DNA from: an uncultured Collinsella sp.
GTDB lineage: Bacteria > Actinomycetota > Coriobacteriia > Coriobacteriales > Coriobacteriaceae
Assembly: GCA_958408685.1 (NCBI GenBank)
Contig: CATYLC010000009.1
Coordinates: 20,446 to 84,445 of the forward strand
Reading direction: 5' to 3'
DNA length: 64,000 nt
The notes below the pieces were generated by a model. It was not told the origin of the DNA, ran no database searches, and saw nothing but the letters and a program-made list of their open reading frames with translations. The position numbers and the translations under genes were made by a program. Of this stretch, positions 32,436-40,745 are shown one piece after another; the first letter of the stretch is position 1, and each line of letters begins with the position of its first letter.

Positions 32436-33527
32436 CTACAGTTCAACTTCCAGTTCGGCTTTGTGCTCGTAGAGGTAGTCGCGCATGTAGGGGATGGCAA
32501 ATGAGACCTTGCCGTACGAGGGAGCCTCGATAATCGATTCTCTTAACAGGCGGCTGCGGACGGAACTCACCTGTTGAGGCGTTTTGTTTAGGGCGTCGGC
32601 AACCATGCTGGTCGAGCTCGTCTGCCCCAAAGATGCCATGCTCAGCAGATAAGCGATGCACGTGGGCGGAATGCGCTGTAGCGCGGGCTCAATCACCATG
32701 GCACAGAAGCGTTCGCGTGCCGTTGCAATGCCGCGCTCGGCTTCTTCTTCTCCAATAATCGGTGTATGTGCGCGTCTTGCCAACTGCCATGCGTAGTATC
32801 CAACGAGTTGGATCATGAAAGGATAACCTTGCGTTGCCTCGGCAAGTTGGCCAGCAATACCTGGCTGCAACTCCATGCCAGACGCTTCAATGGTTTCCTC
32901 GAGGGAGTACGACACTTCGGTTACTGCCACAGCCTTCAGGTCAAAGGGGAGGGCGCGGCGCAAAAACGCAAGTGTCTTTCCGTTGATGATGCTTTCAATC
33001 ATCGAAGGCAGCCCAGCAAAAACAAAGGCGATATCAAGGTCTTCGCCGATAACCTGCTGAATCGCAATGGAGAGCGTTCGGACCTCATCGAGCTCTGCGT
33101 CTTGAACCTCGTCGAGAGTGATGAGCAGGCCATTTCCATTCTTGGATATTGTCTGTCTCATGGCGTCGCGTAGCGATGGGCCGATTCGCTCAATATCTAT
33201 GCTGCCGATGGATATACCAGCTACGGTGGGCTCAAATCTGGCGTGTTTGGCCTGGAATTTGGGCTGCAGCTGTTCGAGAATGCGCTGGCAAAGTCCCTCA
33301 GTTGCGACCTCTTTTATGACCGTCCAGCCACGGCTTTGCGCCAAACGTGAGCACTCGTCAAGGAGGACCGTCTTGCCCGTTCCACGGACGCCGGCTATGC
33401 GCATTAGGCGCCCCGGGGCACCAGGCCCGTTGACGAGGCCCTCATTGAATTCTTCGAGCACATCTTCGCGGCCGATAATCGTGGGAGGTGTTTTACCTGC
33501 TGTGGGCTTAAAAGGGTTTGTTTGCAT
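32436..33527 (-). CDS. AAA+ ATP-binding protein (Orc1/Cdc6-like, with winged-helix end)
   Basis: A 363-residue protein. N-terminal AAA+ ATPase with Walker A GVRGTGKTVLLDE (about residue 46) and Walker B GLLITLDEVQDAE (about 135), followed by an arginine-finger-like LRRALPFDL and a lid region. The C-terminal part (about 275-350) looks like a winged helix (SMVADALNKTPQQVSSVRSRLLRESII). It resembles stand-alone archaeal-ATPase/Orc-like regulators of unknown function found on mobile DNA. ATG 33527 follows AAAGGTGG by five bases; a GTG at 33536 lies within that site and is rejected. Its upstream region is an array of 10-bp repeats. Confidence 0.8.
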   Translation of the reverse strand: MQTNPFKPTAGKTPPTIIGREDVLEEFNEGLVNGPGAPGRLMRIAGVRGTGKTVLLDECSRLAQSRGWTVIKEVATEGLCQRILEQLQPKFQAKHARFEPTVAGISIGSIDIERIGPSLRDAMRQTISKNGNGLLITLDEVQDAELDEVRTLSIAIQQVIGEDLDIAFVFAGLPSMIESIINGKTLAFLRRALPFDLKAVAVTEVSYSLEETIEASGMELQPGIAGQLAEATQGYPFMIQLVGYYAWQLARRAHTPIIGEEEAERGIATARERFCAMVIEPALQRIPPTCIAYLLSMASLGQTSSTSMVADALNKTPQQVSSVRSRLLRESIIEAPSYGKVSFAIPYMRDYLYEHKAELEVEL

Positions 33528-33544
33528 GTGAGCCACCTTTGCTC

Positions 33545-33610
33545 AAGATATAGCAAGATATAGCAAAGTATAGCAAGATATAGCAAAGTATAGTGAGATA
33601 TAGCAAAGTA
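33545..33610. repeat. 10-bp phased tandem repeats upstream of the AAA+ gene
   Basis: Six to seven units with an exact 10-bp period: AAGATATAGC (33545, 33555, 33575), AAAGTATAGC/T (33565, 33585), GAGATATAGC (33595) and AAAGTA (33605). All put TATA on the same helical face. They end about 18 bases from the start codon of the minus-strand gene. Confidence 0.9.
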
Positions 33611-33746
33611 AGCGCTACTCGCGGGTTTTGCGGTGGTGCTATTTTCCAAATGCCGCGCGGATAAAGCGCTGGGCGAACAGCTTGTTGGCAACTCACGAGG
33701 GCTCGGGGTGCCAATTTGGGGTGCAGTAGTGCTGCGCCACGAAAAG

Positions 33747-33884
33747 GGCCTATCTACTACGTTTAAGCCGCAGGGGTCAACCATAGTCGGCTTTTTCGAA
33801 AATCGACAAGCTGTCTACCTGCGGCTTTGTTTTCACGGTTTTCGGTATGGCCGAGGCTATCCGTGTTAACGTAGTAGATGGGCC
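33747..33884. repeat. Long hairpin in the 33611-34029 gap
   Basis: Outer arms GGCCTATCTACTACGTT (33747-33763) and AACGTAGTAGATGGGCC (33868-33884) pair with one mismatch, and inner arms AAGCCGCAGG (33765-33774) and CCTGCGGCTT (33818-33827) pair perfectly. A smaller AGCCCCG-type hairpin precedes the GntR gene (about 33932-33967). I see no gene in this gap. Confidence 0.75.
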
Positions 33885-34029
33885 ACTTTTGTGGCAAGGG
33901 GGCCGATCTGCGGGCCAGGGTAGCTAAAAGAGCCCCGTCCCAAAAAGACTGATTGGGAGCCGGGGCGTGTCGATGCGATAGTATTACGTGGTGAAATTCG
34001 ACAAACCGTGAGCTTCATCCGAGGGCTTT

Positions 34030-34722
34030 ATGGAACAGCACCAGCATAATCAGAGCCTGCAAGACCAGGCATACAACGCATTGCGCTCCAAGATCATCTA
34101 TGCCGAGCTCAAGCCCGGCACGCGCCTTTCGGCGATTGGTCTGGAAAAGGAGACGGGAATCGGGCGCACGCCCATTCGCGAGTCCTTTGTGCGCCTGCGT
34201 GAGCAGGAGCTGGTGGAAACGCGTCCCAAAAGCGGCACCTATGTCTCAAAAATCAGCATGGAGCGCGCCGAGAACGCCTGTTTCTTGCGCGAGAAACTCG
34301 AGAGAAGCGTGCTTATTAAATGCTGTTCGGCCGCCTCGCCTGAGCAAAAGCATCGGCTCGAGCAGATTCTTGCCGAGTCTGAGTCACTCGACCATGGCGA
34401 AACGCGCCGTTTCTTTGACCTGGATAACCTGTTCCATGAGACATGTTTTGAAATTGCCGGTCGTCACATGTTGTGGGATTGGATGAAGAGCATCAACACG
34501 CATTTTGAGCGATACAACTGGTTGCGTATGGTGTCGCAGGATCTGGATTGGGAGCCGATTCGTCGGCAGCATCGCCGGATTCTCGAGGCCATTAAGAGGG
34601 GCGATACCGATGCGGCGAGTTATCTGGCAGAGACGCACTTGCACCTGATGCCCGAGGAGCAGGGTCCGGTTATCGCCTTGCATCCTGACTATTTTGAACT
34701 GTCCAAAGACTCGGCTATCTAG
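34030..34722 (+). CDS. GntR-family (FCD/FadR-type) transcriptional regulator
   Basis: A 230-residue regulator: N-terminal winged helix (about 10-75: LQDQAYNALRSKIIYAELKPGTRLSAIGLEKETGIGRTPIRESFVRL) and a C-terminal all-helical FCD domain with metal/ligand residues (FFDLDNLFHETCFEIAG, then RQHRRILEAIKRGD and THLHLM). Such proteins sense organic acids or sugar acids. No metabolic genes adjoin it; a LacI-family regulator follows after 124 bases. The target is unknown. Confidence 0.88.
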   Translation: MEQHQHNQSLQDQAYNALRSKIIYAELKPGTRLSAIGLEKETGIGRTPIRESFVRLREQELVETRPKSGTYVSKISMERAENACFLREKLERSVLIKCCSAASPEQKHRLEQILAESESLDHGETRRFFDLDNLFHETCFEIAGRHMLWDWMKSINTHFERYNWLRMVSQDLDWEPIRRQHRRILEAIKRGDTDAASYLAETHLHLMPEEQGPVIALHPDYFELSKDSAI

Positions 34723-34845
34723 CCCATTATCGCATCTGCTCGAGACGCAAAAACGATGCTGCTCACCTACAGCGTTTTGCAACCGAGATTTTTAAAAAAT
34801 GCCTAAAATGGCTCAGACTGCCGACATTGGGAAACGGGGTGCGCT

Positions 34846-35868
34846 ATGGCGCAGATGAGAATCAAGGACATTGCCGCCGAGGCGGGCGTGAGTCCGGCCA
34901 CGGTCTCGCGCTATCTCAACAACCGCCCCGGGCAAATGACCGAGGAAACCCGTGCTCGCATCGCGGCAGTTATCGAGCGCACCGGCTATCGCCCGCGTGC
35001 CGCCGCGCGCAATCTGCGCAGCTCACGCACCAACCTCATCGGCGTGATTCTGGCCGACATCGCCAACCCGTTCTCGAGCGCCATGCTCGAAGGACTTTCC
35101 TCCAGTGCCGCCGCGCGCGGCTGCTCGCTCATGACGGCCATTAGCGGCAACGACCCCGCTAAGGAAGCAGAGTCGCTCACCAGGCTCATCGATGCCGGCG
35201 TGGACGGCTTGGTCGTCAACACCTGCGGAGGTAATGACGAGGCGATTGCCGCGGCAGCGGGACGTCTGCCCGTTGTGCTGCTCGACCGCGATGTTGCCGA
35301 CGGCGGTGTCGATCTGGTGACATCTAACAACCGTGAGCTAGTCGCCGGCTTGGTAGACGCCTTGGCCGCTGCGGGCAGCGAGCGTCTGTGCCTGCTCACC
35401 GAGGCAAGCGACGATAGCCCCGTGCGTCGAGAGCGCGCCGAGGCCTTTACCGACGAGCTGTCGCGACGCGGCCTTGCCGGCGAGGTTGTCACCTTGACCG
35501 ATGGCGGTGCCACGGGCGTTGGCCGCTTGGACGAGACCATGCGTGACAATGCGGGCAAAAAGCTCGGCCTCATTGCCGTCAACGGTCTGGTCTTCCTGCG
35601 TCTGACCGAGGCGCTGGCGCAGCTTGGACCCTCATTGCCGGCGGGGCTCAAAATCGCGACGTTTGACGACTACCCCTGGAACCATGTGCTCTTTGGCGGC
35701 GTGACCACGGCCGCGCAAGACACCATCACCATTGCCGAGCGCGTGGTCGAGCGCCTCTCCGAGCGCATCGACGTTGTTACCACTACAGTGGGCGAGGCCG
35801 CAAAGCTGGCGCCCAAACGCATCGAGATCCCCGGCCACATCGAACACCGCGCATCAACCTCGCGCTAG
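34846..35868 (+). CDS. LacI-family transcriptional regulator
   Basis: A 340-residue regulator with an N-terminal LacI helix-turn-helix and hinge (RIKDIAAEAGVSPATVSRYLNNRPGQMTEETRARI, about 4-40) and a periplasmic-binding-protein-like effector domain (LIGVILADIANPFSSAMLEGL, about 63 on; VVLLDRDV; IATFDDYPW). It would repress sugar genes in response to a sugar ligand. It starts at ATG 34846; ATG 34855 is an alternative. No sugar genes are close, so its targets are probably remote. Confidence 0.88.
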   Translation: MAQMRIKDIAAEAGVSPATVSRYLNNRPGQMTEETRARIAAVIERTGYRPRAAARNLRSSRTNLIGVILADIANPFSSAMLEGLSSSAAARGCSLMTAISGNDPAKEAESLTRLIDAGVDGLVVNTCGGNDEAIAAAAGRLPVVLLDRDVADGGVDLVTSNNRELVAGLVDALAAAGSERLCLLTEASDDSPVRRERAEAFTDELSRRGLAGEVVTLTDGGATGVGRLDETMRDNAGKKLGLIAVNGLVFLRLTEALAQLGPSLPAGLKIATFDDYPWNHVLFGGVTTAAQDTITIAERVVERLSERIDVVTTTVGEAAKLAPKRIEIPGHIEHRASTSR

Positions 35869-35910
35869 CCTGTGTGATAATATATAGACAATGTCATACA
35901 GGAGGTATCC

Positions 35911-36405
35911 ATGGCTGCGTCTGTGCTGAGTGTGCGAGTGGACTCGTCAATTAAAGACTCATTTGCCGAACTGTGCGAAGAGCTTGGCATGACTTCGTCT
36001 GTTGCGGTCAATATGTTTATGAGGCAGATGCTGCGCGAGCGCTCTCTGCCGTTTGTTCCTTCACTTGGTAAAAGCTCTGCGAGCGAAAGCGCCGCGACGG
36101 GCATTTTGGATACTGCCCAGATTGAGTCCGCCGTCCGCGAGGCAGCCAGCTCGATTCCCGCCATCAAAACCGTGATTCTTTTTGGTTCGTATGCCCGGGG
36201 CGAGGCGCATGTCGATAGCGATATTGACTTGCGTCTCGAAGTCGATCGCGAGCAGGGCTTTGGTCTTTTCGCACTGTCGGCATTTGGTGAGGCGGTGCGC
36301 AAAGAAACCGGGAGGCAGGTTGATCTCGTCTCTAGTGATCATCTTGATGACGATCTTGCCGCGGTAATCGAGCGCGAAGGAGTGATCCTTTATGATCGCG
36401 CGTAA
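35911..36405 (+). CDS. DinJ/RelB-like domain fused to an MNT-type nucleotidyltransferase antitoxin
   Basis: A 164-residue two-domain protein. Residues 1-52 (VLSVRVDSSIKDSFAELCEELGMTSSVAVNMFMRQMLRERSLPF) match DinJ/RelB-type ribbon-helix-helix antitoxins, including the terminal LPF. Residues about 75-163 are a minimal nucleotidyltransferase: ILFGSYARGEAHVDSDIDLRLEV has the GSxxRG-x8-DxD active site of MntA. MntA proteins neutralise HepT by AMPylating it. The next gene is hepT-like and overlaps by 14 bases. The N-terminal domain probably binds the promoter or dimerises the protein. ATG 35911 follows CAGGAGG; GATAAT (35876-35881) is a possible -10. Confidence 0.88.
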   Translation: MAASVLSVRVDSSIKDSFAELCEELGMTSSVAVNMFMRQMLRERSLPFVPSLGKSSASESAATGILDTAQIESAVREAASSIPAIKTVILFGSYARGEAHVDSDIDLRLEVDREQGFGLFALSAFGEAVRKETGRQVDLVSSDHLDDDLAAVIEREGVILYDRA

Positions 36406-36763
36406 GTCAGACGGTCTCCGCGCCCAAGAGGTTTTGGAGGCCATCTCCGAAACGAACGAGCGCATCAAGGCTTTTGATATCACCGAGGACCAGTTTCTGC
36501 ATGCGAATGACGTGCGGACGAGGGCGTTGGCGGACTCCCTTTTGATGTGTGCGCTTAGGGTGACGGAAGAAGCGGGCAAATTGTCGGAACGCTCGCAGCG
36601 GCTTCATCCCGAAATCGAATGGCGTGGAATTGTCGGCATGAGAAATTATCTTGCGCATGATTACGGCAATGTCGACCGCTCGGTTGTTTGGGATGCAGTG
36701 ACGATGGAGTTCCCTACGCTGGAACGAGCCTGTAGACAAATTGTCTCCGAATCTGAACGCTAA
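36392..36763 (+). CDS. hepT: HepT-like HEPN toxin (DUF86)
   Basis: A 123-residue HEPN-domain protein of the HepT/DUF86 family. The RX4HXY motif is intact: RNYLAHDY near residue 87-94, with catalytic Arg and His and the tyrosine that is poly-AMPylated by MntA in the Shewanella system. The rest is a helical bundle (RALADSLLMCALRVTEEAGKLSE). HEPN toxins are ribonucleases, reported to act on tRNA for this family. The start overlaps the antitoxin end by 14 bases, so translation is coupled; ATG 36392 has AAGGAGTG upstream. Confidence 0.88.
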   Translation: MIARKSDGLRAQEVLEAISETNERIKAFDITEDQFLHANDVRTRALADSLLMCALRVTEEAGKLSERSQRLHPEIEWRGIVGMRNYLAHDYGNVDRSVVWDAVTMEFPTLERACRQIVSESER

Positions 36764-36816
36764 CCGCTCGTTCGCAACGGCCTGTTCGCGCACGTTTTTT
36801 GAGCGCTTGATACGCT

Positions 36817-36832
36817 TTAACCCTGCGGAAAC
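36817..36832 (+). promoter_or_regulatory. GlnR-box-like element upstream of glnA
   Basis: TTAAC-N6-GAAAC (36817-36821 and 36828-36832) matches one a-b half of the actinobacterial GlnR box (GTNAC-N6-GAAAC) with one mismatch. It lies about 65 bases upstream of glnA. TCTGCGATA is repeated at about 36838 and 36850, near a possible -10. Confidence 0.45.
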
Positions 36833-36897
36833 ATTTTTCTGCGATAGTATCTGCGATATAGACCAGTCGAAACCCGCCCGAAAGAAAGGGGAGCGAC

Positions 36898-38235
36898 ATG
36901 AACCAGCAGAACATCGATTACGTACTCCGCTCCGTAGAGCAGCGTGACATCCGCTTTGTGCGCCTGTGGTTTGTCGACATTCTCGGCCGCCTCAAGAACT
37001 TTGCCATTAGCCCCGAGGACCTCGAGGTCGCTTTTGAGGAGGGTATTGGCTTTGACGGCTCCGCCATCGAGGGCTTTGCCACGCCCGAGGAAGCCGACAT
37101 GCTGGCGTTTCCCGACGCTTCGACCTTCCAGATTCTGCCGTGGCGCCCGAGCCACAACGGCGTCGCCCGCGTGTTCTGCGACGTGTGCACTCCCGATCGC
37201 AAGCCGTTTGCCGGCGACCCGCGCGATGCCCTGCGCCGCATGTTCCGCAAGGCCGAGAAGGCTGGCTATCTGCTCAACGTGGGCGCCGAGCTGGAGTATT
37301 ACTACTTCCCCGACGAGCACACCCCCGAGCCGCTCGACAACGTGGGCTACTTCGATCTTTCGGTGAGCGATGCCGCCCGCGACCTGCGTCGCAACACGGT
37401 CCTCACGCTCGAGAAGATGTCCGTGCCCGTGGAGTACACCTTCCACGCCGCCGGCCGCTCGCAGCACGGCATGAGTCTGCGCCATGCCGAGGCCCTGAGC
37501 ATGTCCGACGCCATCACCACGGCCAAACTCATCATTAAGCAGCAGGCTTACGAGAGCGGTTGCCACGCCTCTTTTATGCCCAAGCCGTTGGCGGGCGAGG
37601 ACGGCAGCGCCATGTTTTTGCATCAGTCGCTGTTCGACCACGACGGCAACAACGTCTTTTGGGGCGAGGACGACGAGAGGTACCACCTCTCCGATATCGC
37701 CAAGCACTACATGGCCGGCATCCTGGCGCACGCGCGCGAGATTAGCGCCATCACCAATCCCACGGTCAACTCGTACAAGCGCATCACCACGGGCGGCGAC
37801 TCCGTGCCGCAGTACGCCACATGGGGCCTGCGCAACCGCGCGAGCATGATCCGCATCCCGGTCTACAAGCCCGGCAAGCAGCTGTCCACGCGTATCGAGC
37901 TTCGTAGCCCCGACCCCATGGCCAATCCGTACCTGGTCAACGCCGTCACGCTGGCGGCTGGTCTGGACGGCATCGAGCGTAAGCTGGAGCTCCCGCCCGA
38001 GGCCACGGCCGAGACACTCAAACTCACCGACCGTCAGATGCTCGAGGCCGGCTACACGCCGCTGCCGCGCTCGCTCAAAGAGGCGCTCGACGTCTTTGAG
38101 GACTCGCAGTTTATGAAGGATGCCCTCGGCGAGCACATCCACAGCTTCTTCCTCAAAAAGAAGCGCAACGAGTGGCATAAGTTTGAGTCCACGATCACCG
38201 AGTGGGAGATCAAGCATTATCTGGCGAACTCCTAA
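36898..38235 (+). CDS. glnA: Glutamine synthetase, type I
   Basis: A 445-residue GSI that makes glutamine from glutamate, ammonia and ATP. Visible motifs: DGSAIEGFA, the metal-site GAELEYYYFP, HASFMPKPLAG with the following glycine loop, NPTVNSYKRI, RNRASMIRIP, and ELRSPDPMANPYLV. The adenylylation tyrosine (NLY.LP) of the beta type is missing (RKLELPPEA in its place), so it looks like the alpha type, controlled by feedback and transcription. ATG 36898 follows GAAAGGGGAGCG. A GlnR-like regulator follows 50 bases downstream. Confidence 0.95.
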   Translation: MNQQNIDYVLRSVEQRDIRFVRLWFVDILGRLKNFAISPEDLEVAFEEGIGFDGSAIEGFATPEEADMLAFPDASTFQILPWRPSHNGVARVFCDVCTPDRKPFAGDPRDALRRMFRKAEKAGYLLNVGAELEYYYFPDEHTPEPLDNVGYFDLSVSDAARDLRRNTVLTLEKMSVPVEYTFHAAGRSQHGMSLRHAEALSMSDAITTAKLIIKQQAYESGCHASFMPKPLAGEDGSAMFLHQSLFDHDGNNVFWGEDDERYHLSDIAKHYMAGILAHAREISAITNPTVNSYKRITTGGDSVPQYATWGLRNRASMIRIPVYKPGKQLSTRIELRSPDPMANPYLVNAVTLAAGLDGIERKLELPPEATAETLKLTDRQMLEAGYTPLPRSLKEALDVFEDSQFMKDALGEHIHSFFLKKKRNEWHKFESTITEWEIKHYLANS

Positions 38236-38285
38236 TCGCGCTGGCTTGTTCCAGTACGATTGAGCTCATTTCCTTGGAGGCCGAT

Positions 38286-38948
38286 ATGTCCGAAAAGAGT
38301 GCCCTGTTCATGGCGCGCACGACGCGCTTCCACGAGTTTGCCCGCAGCTTGACGACCACCCTGGGTGTCGAGGTGAGCCTGGCTACCCCCGATTCGCCGA
38401 CTGCGGCGCACGACTTTGACCTGCTGATCCTCGATTCCGACGGCATCCGCAGCGACCGCATCGATCAGATTGCCAAATGGCTCGACGACCGCGGCGGCGT
38501 CCCCATGCTGGTGATCGTTGACGACGAGGCGCTCGGCACCCTGCGCCTGCCGAATCACGCGCATGCCGACTTTGTATGCCCCACGGCGACGCCCAACGAG
38601 CTCAAGGCTCGCGCGCAGCGCTTGATGGGCGAGGAGGAGACCGTCACCGCCGACGATGTGCTCAACATCGATAACCTCGAGATCAACCTGGCCACCTACC
38701 AGGTGACGCTCGATGATGAGCCCATCGACCTGACGCTGATGGAGTACTCGCTGCTGAGCTTTTTGGCGACGCACCCCAACCGCGCCTACAGCCGCGAGGT
38801 GCTGCTGCACCGCGTGTGGGGCTTTGAGTACTGCGGTGGCACGCGCACCGTCGATGTGCACATTCGACGCATCCGCTCCAAGGTAGGCCCGCAGATCGCG
38901 GCACACATCACCACCGTCCGCGGCGTGGGCTATCTGTTTAAGGACTAG
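38286..38948 (+). CDS. OmpR-type orphan response regulator, GlnR-like
   Basis: A 220-residue protein with a degenerate receiver domain (about 1-115; FDLLILDSDGI holds one possible phospho-Asp) and a clear C-terminal winged helix (LMEYSLLSFLATHPNRAYSREVLLHRVWGFEY...RTVDVHIRRIRSKVG...TVRGVGYLF). No histidine kinase lies next to it. Actinobacterial GlnR is an orphan OmpR-type regulator, and this gene is adjacent to glnA, so a nitrogen-control role is a reasonable inference. ATG 38286 follows TTGGAGG; the longer upstream frame overlaps glnA. Confidence 0.85.
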   Translation: MSEKSALFMARTTRFHEFARSLTTTLGVEVSLATPDSPTAAHDFDLLILDSDGIRSDRIDQIAKWLDDRGGVPMLVIVDDEALGTLRLPNHAHADFVCPTATPNELKARAQRLMGEEETVTADDVLNIDNLEINLATYQVTLDDEPIDLTLMEYSLLSFLATHPNRAYSREVLLHRVWGFEYCGGTRTVDVHIRRIRSKVGPQIAAHITTVRGVGYLFKD

Positions 38949-38952
38949 ATTT

Positions 38953-38985
38953 CCACCACAAAGGGGACAGGCACCTTTGTGGTGG
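38953..38985. repeat. Palindrome family A, copy 1
   Basis: CCACCACAAAGG (38953-38964) pairs perfectly with CCTTTGTGGTGG (38974-38985), followed by TTTT. It could act as terminator of the glnA-regulator unit. Related copies lie at 52788, 54378 and 55333. Confidence 0.8.
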
Positions 38986-39101
38986 TTTTGCCGTAGGCCG
39001 GGTCCTTTCGGGTCTGCAGCAGAACTTAAGCCTTCCTAAAAGATTGCGTTCTCATACACGTTCGCCCGCATATTGGGGTACAACTCAACGTGAACAATGA
39101 T

Positions 39102-39125
39102 GGCCCGCCACATGTTTGGCGGGCC
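39102..39125 (+). terminator. Hairpin in the leader of the HtrA gene
   Basis: GGCCCGCCA (39102-39110) pairs with TGGCGGGCC (39117-39125) around CATGTT, followed by TTTGGTTATTT. It ends about 30 bases before the HtrA start, so it could be an attenuator or the terminator of the preceding unit. Confidence 0.6.
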
Positions 39126-39154
39126 TTTGGTTATTTGACGAAAGGATCGCAGCT

Positions 39155-40609
39155 ATGAGCGAGTACGATTCCCAGCGTCCCCAGGATGCGGGCAACGCCG
39201 GCGAGACCCAGCAGCAGCCGCGCGTGCAGGTGGAGTCGACGCCTGCCGACAGCAACATTCCCTACGTGCAGGCCTACGACACGCAGACCGGCAAGCCGCT
39301 GGGTGGCCAGCAGGTCGTGAACAAGCACACGGTGGTCAAGACCAAGACCAAAAAGCTGCCGATCTTTATTACGGCGCTTGCCGGCTGTGCCTGCGGAGCC
39401 CTGCTGGTCATTGCGCTCATTATGAGCGGCACGCTCGATATCGGTGGCGGCAAGAATGCCGTGACGGCGGGTGCTTCGGGTTCGTCGACGCAAAAGATCA
39501 CCATTGACTCCGAGGATACCACGCTGGCCGAGGCCGTTTCTGCTAAGGCCCTGCCCTCCGTGGTTTCCATTACCGCCACTTCGAGCGGTAGCCAGAATGG
39601 CTCGCTTTCGCAGTCTGCCGACGAGTCGGACAGCTCGGGCAGCGTCGGCTCGGGCGTGGTGCTCGATACCGAGGGCCACATCCTCACCAACAACCACGTG
39701 GTCGACGGCTACGACCAGTACGTGGTGACCATGGACGACGGCACCACCTACGAGGCCGAGTTCGTGGGCAACGACGCCTCGAGCGACCTGGCCGTCATCA
39801 AGCTCAAGGACGCCGACGCCTCCAAGCTCACGCCGATTGAGATCGGTGATTCCTCCAAGCTCAACGTGGGCGAGTGGGTCATGGCGATCGGCTCGCCGTT
39901 CGGCAACGAGCAGTCCGTCTCCACGGGCATTGTGTCGGCGCTGTATCGCTCCACGGCCATGAGCTCCACCAGCGGCAATACCATCTATGCCAACATGATT
40001 CAGACCGATGCCGCTATCAACCCGGGCAACTCCGGCGGCGCGCTCGTCAACGACAACGGTGAGCTGGTGGGTATCAACTCGCTTATCGAGAGCTATTCGG
40101 GCTCCAGCTCGGGCGTGGGCTTTGCCATTCCGGTCAACTATGCCAAGAACATTGCCGACCAGATCATCGACGGCAAGACGCCGGTGCATCCGTATATGGG
40201 CGCCACGCTTTCGAGCGTCAATGCGCTCAATGCCCGTACCAACAAGCTGAGCACCGACAGCGGCGCCTACGTGGCAAGCGTCGTCGAGGACGGTCCCGCC
40301 GCCAAGGCCGGCATCCAAGAAGGTGACGTCATCACCAAGCTGGGTGACGACGAGATCACGAGCGCCGATGGCCTGATCATCGCGCTGCGCAGCCACGAGG
40401 TGGGCGAGAAGGTCGAGATCACGCTCATGCGCGGCAAGGACGAGAAGAAGGTCACGGTCGAGCTGGGCTCCGACGAGGAGCTGCAGAACCAGCAGCAGAA
40501 CGACAGCGCGACCGACACCGGCAACGGCGGTATTACCGACGAGCAGCTGCGCCAGTATCTGGAGGAGCTGCTGGGCCAGCAGGGTCAGGGTTACGGCCAG
40601 GGTTACTAA
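39155..40609 (+). CDS. htrA: HtrA/DegP-like S1C serine protease with PDZ domain
   Basis: A 484-residue membrane-anchored protease: cytoplasmic N-terminus rich in Gln and Asp, one membrane helix (about 62-87, FITALAGCACGALLVIALIMSG), then a trypsin-like domain with catalytic His (TNNHVVDGYDQ, about 180), Asp (SSDLAVIKLKDA, about 212) and Ser (NPGNSGGALVN, about 292). One PDZ domain follows (about 345-440: GAYVASVVEDGPAAKAGIQEGDVI) and a low-complexity Gln/Gly tail. It degrades or refolds misfolded proteins outside the membrane. ATG 39155 follows GAAAGGATCG. A strong terminator follows. Confidence 0.94.
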   Translation: MSEYDSQRPQDAGNAGETQQQPRVQVESTPADSNIPYVQAYDTQTGKPLGGQQVVNKHTVVKTKTKKLPIFITALAGCACGALLVIALIMSGTLDIGGGKNAVTAGASGSSTQKITIDSEDTTLAEAVSAKALPSVVSITATSSGSQNGSLSQSADESDSSGSVGSGVVLDTEGHILTNNHVVDGYDQYVVTMDDGTTYEAEFVGNDASSDLAVIKLKDADASKLTPIEIGDSSKLNVGEWVMAIGSPFGNEQSVSTGIVSALYRSTAMSSTSGNTIYANMIQTDAAINPGNSGGALVNDNGELVGINSLIESYSGSSSGVGFAIPVNYAKNIADQIIDGKTPVHPYMGATLSSVNALNARTNKLSTDSGAYVASVVEDGPAAKAGIQEGDVITKLGDDEITSADGLIIALRSHEVGEKVEITLMRGKDEKKVTVELGSDEELQNQQQNDSATDTGNGGITDEQLRQYLEELLGQQGQGYGQGY

Positions 40610-40635
40610 CGAGCCATTTCGCACATGCCGAAGCC

Positions 40636-40680
40636 AGAGGGGCTGTCCCATCAACGTGGGACAGCCCCTCTTTTCTTATT
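40636..40680 (+). terminator. Terminator of htrA
   Basis: AGAGGGGCTGTCCCA (40636-40650) pairs perfectly with TGGGACAGCCCCTCT (40657-40671), followed by TTTCTTATT. Confidence 0.95.
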
Positions 40681-40709
40681 GATCCGTTGGGGACGGAGGA
40701 AAACGGATC
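40681..40709. repeat. Palindrome family C, copy 2
   Basis: GATCCGTT (40681-40688) and AACGGATC (40702-40709) flank GGGGACGGAGGAA, the same inner sequence as one arm of hairpin 2 at 5823-5884. Confidence 0.7.
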
Positions 40710-40745
40710 ACTTGGGGCTGACAAGAGGCCTGGTTCGGAATGGTC

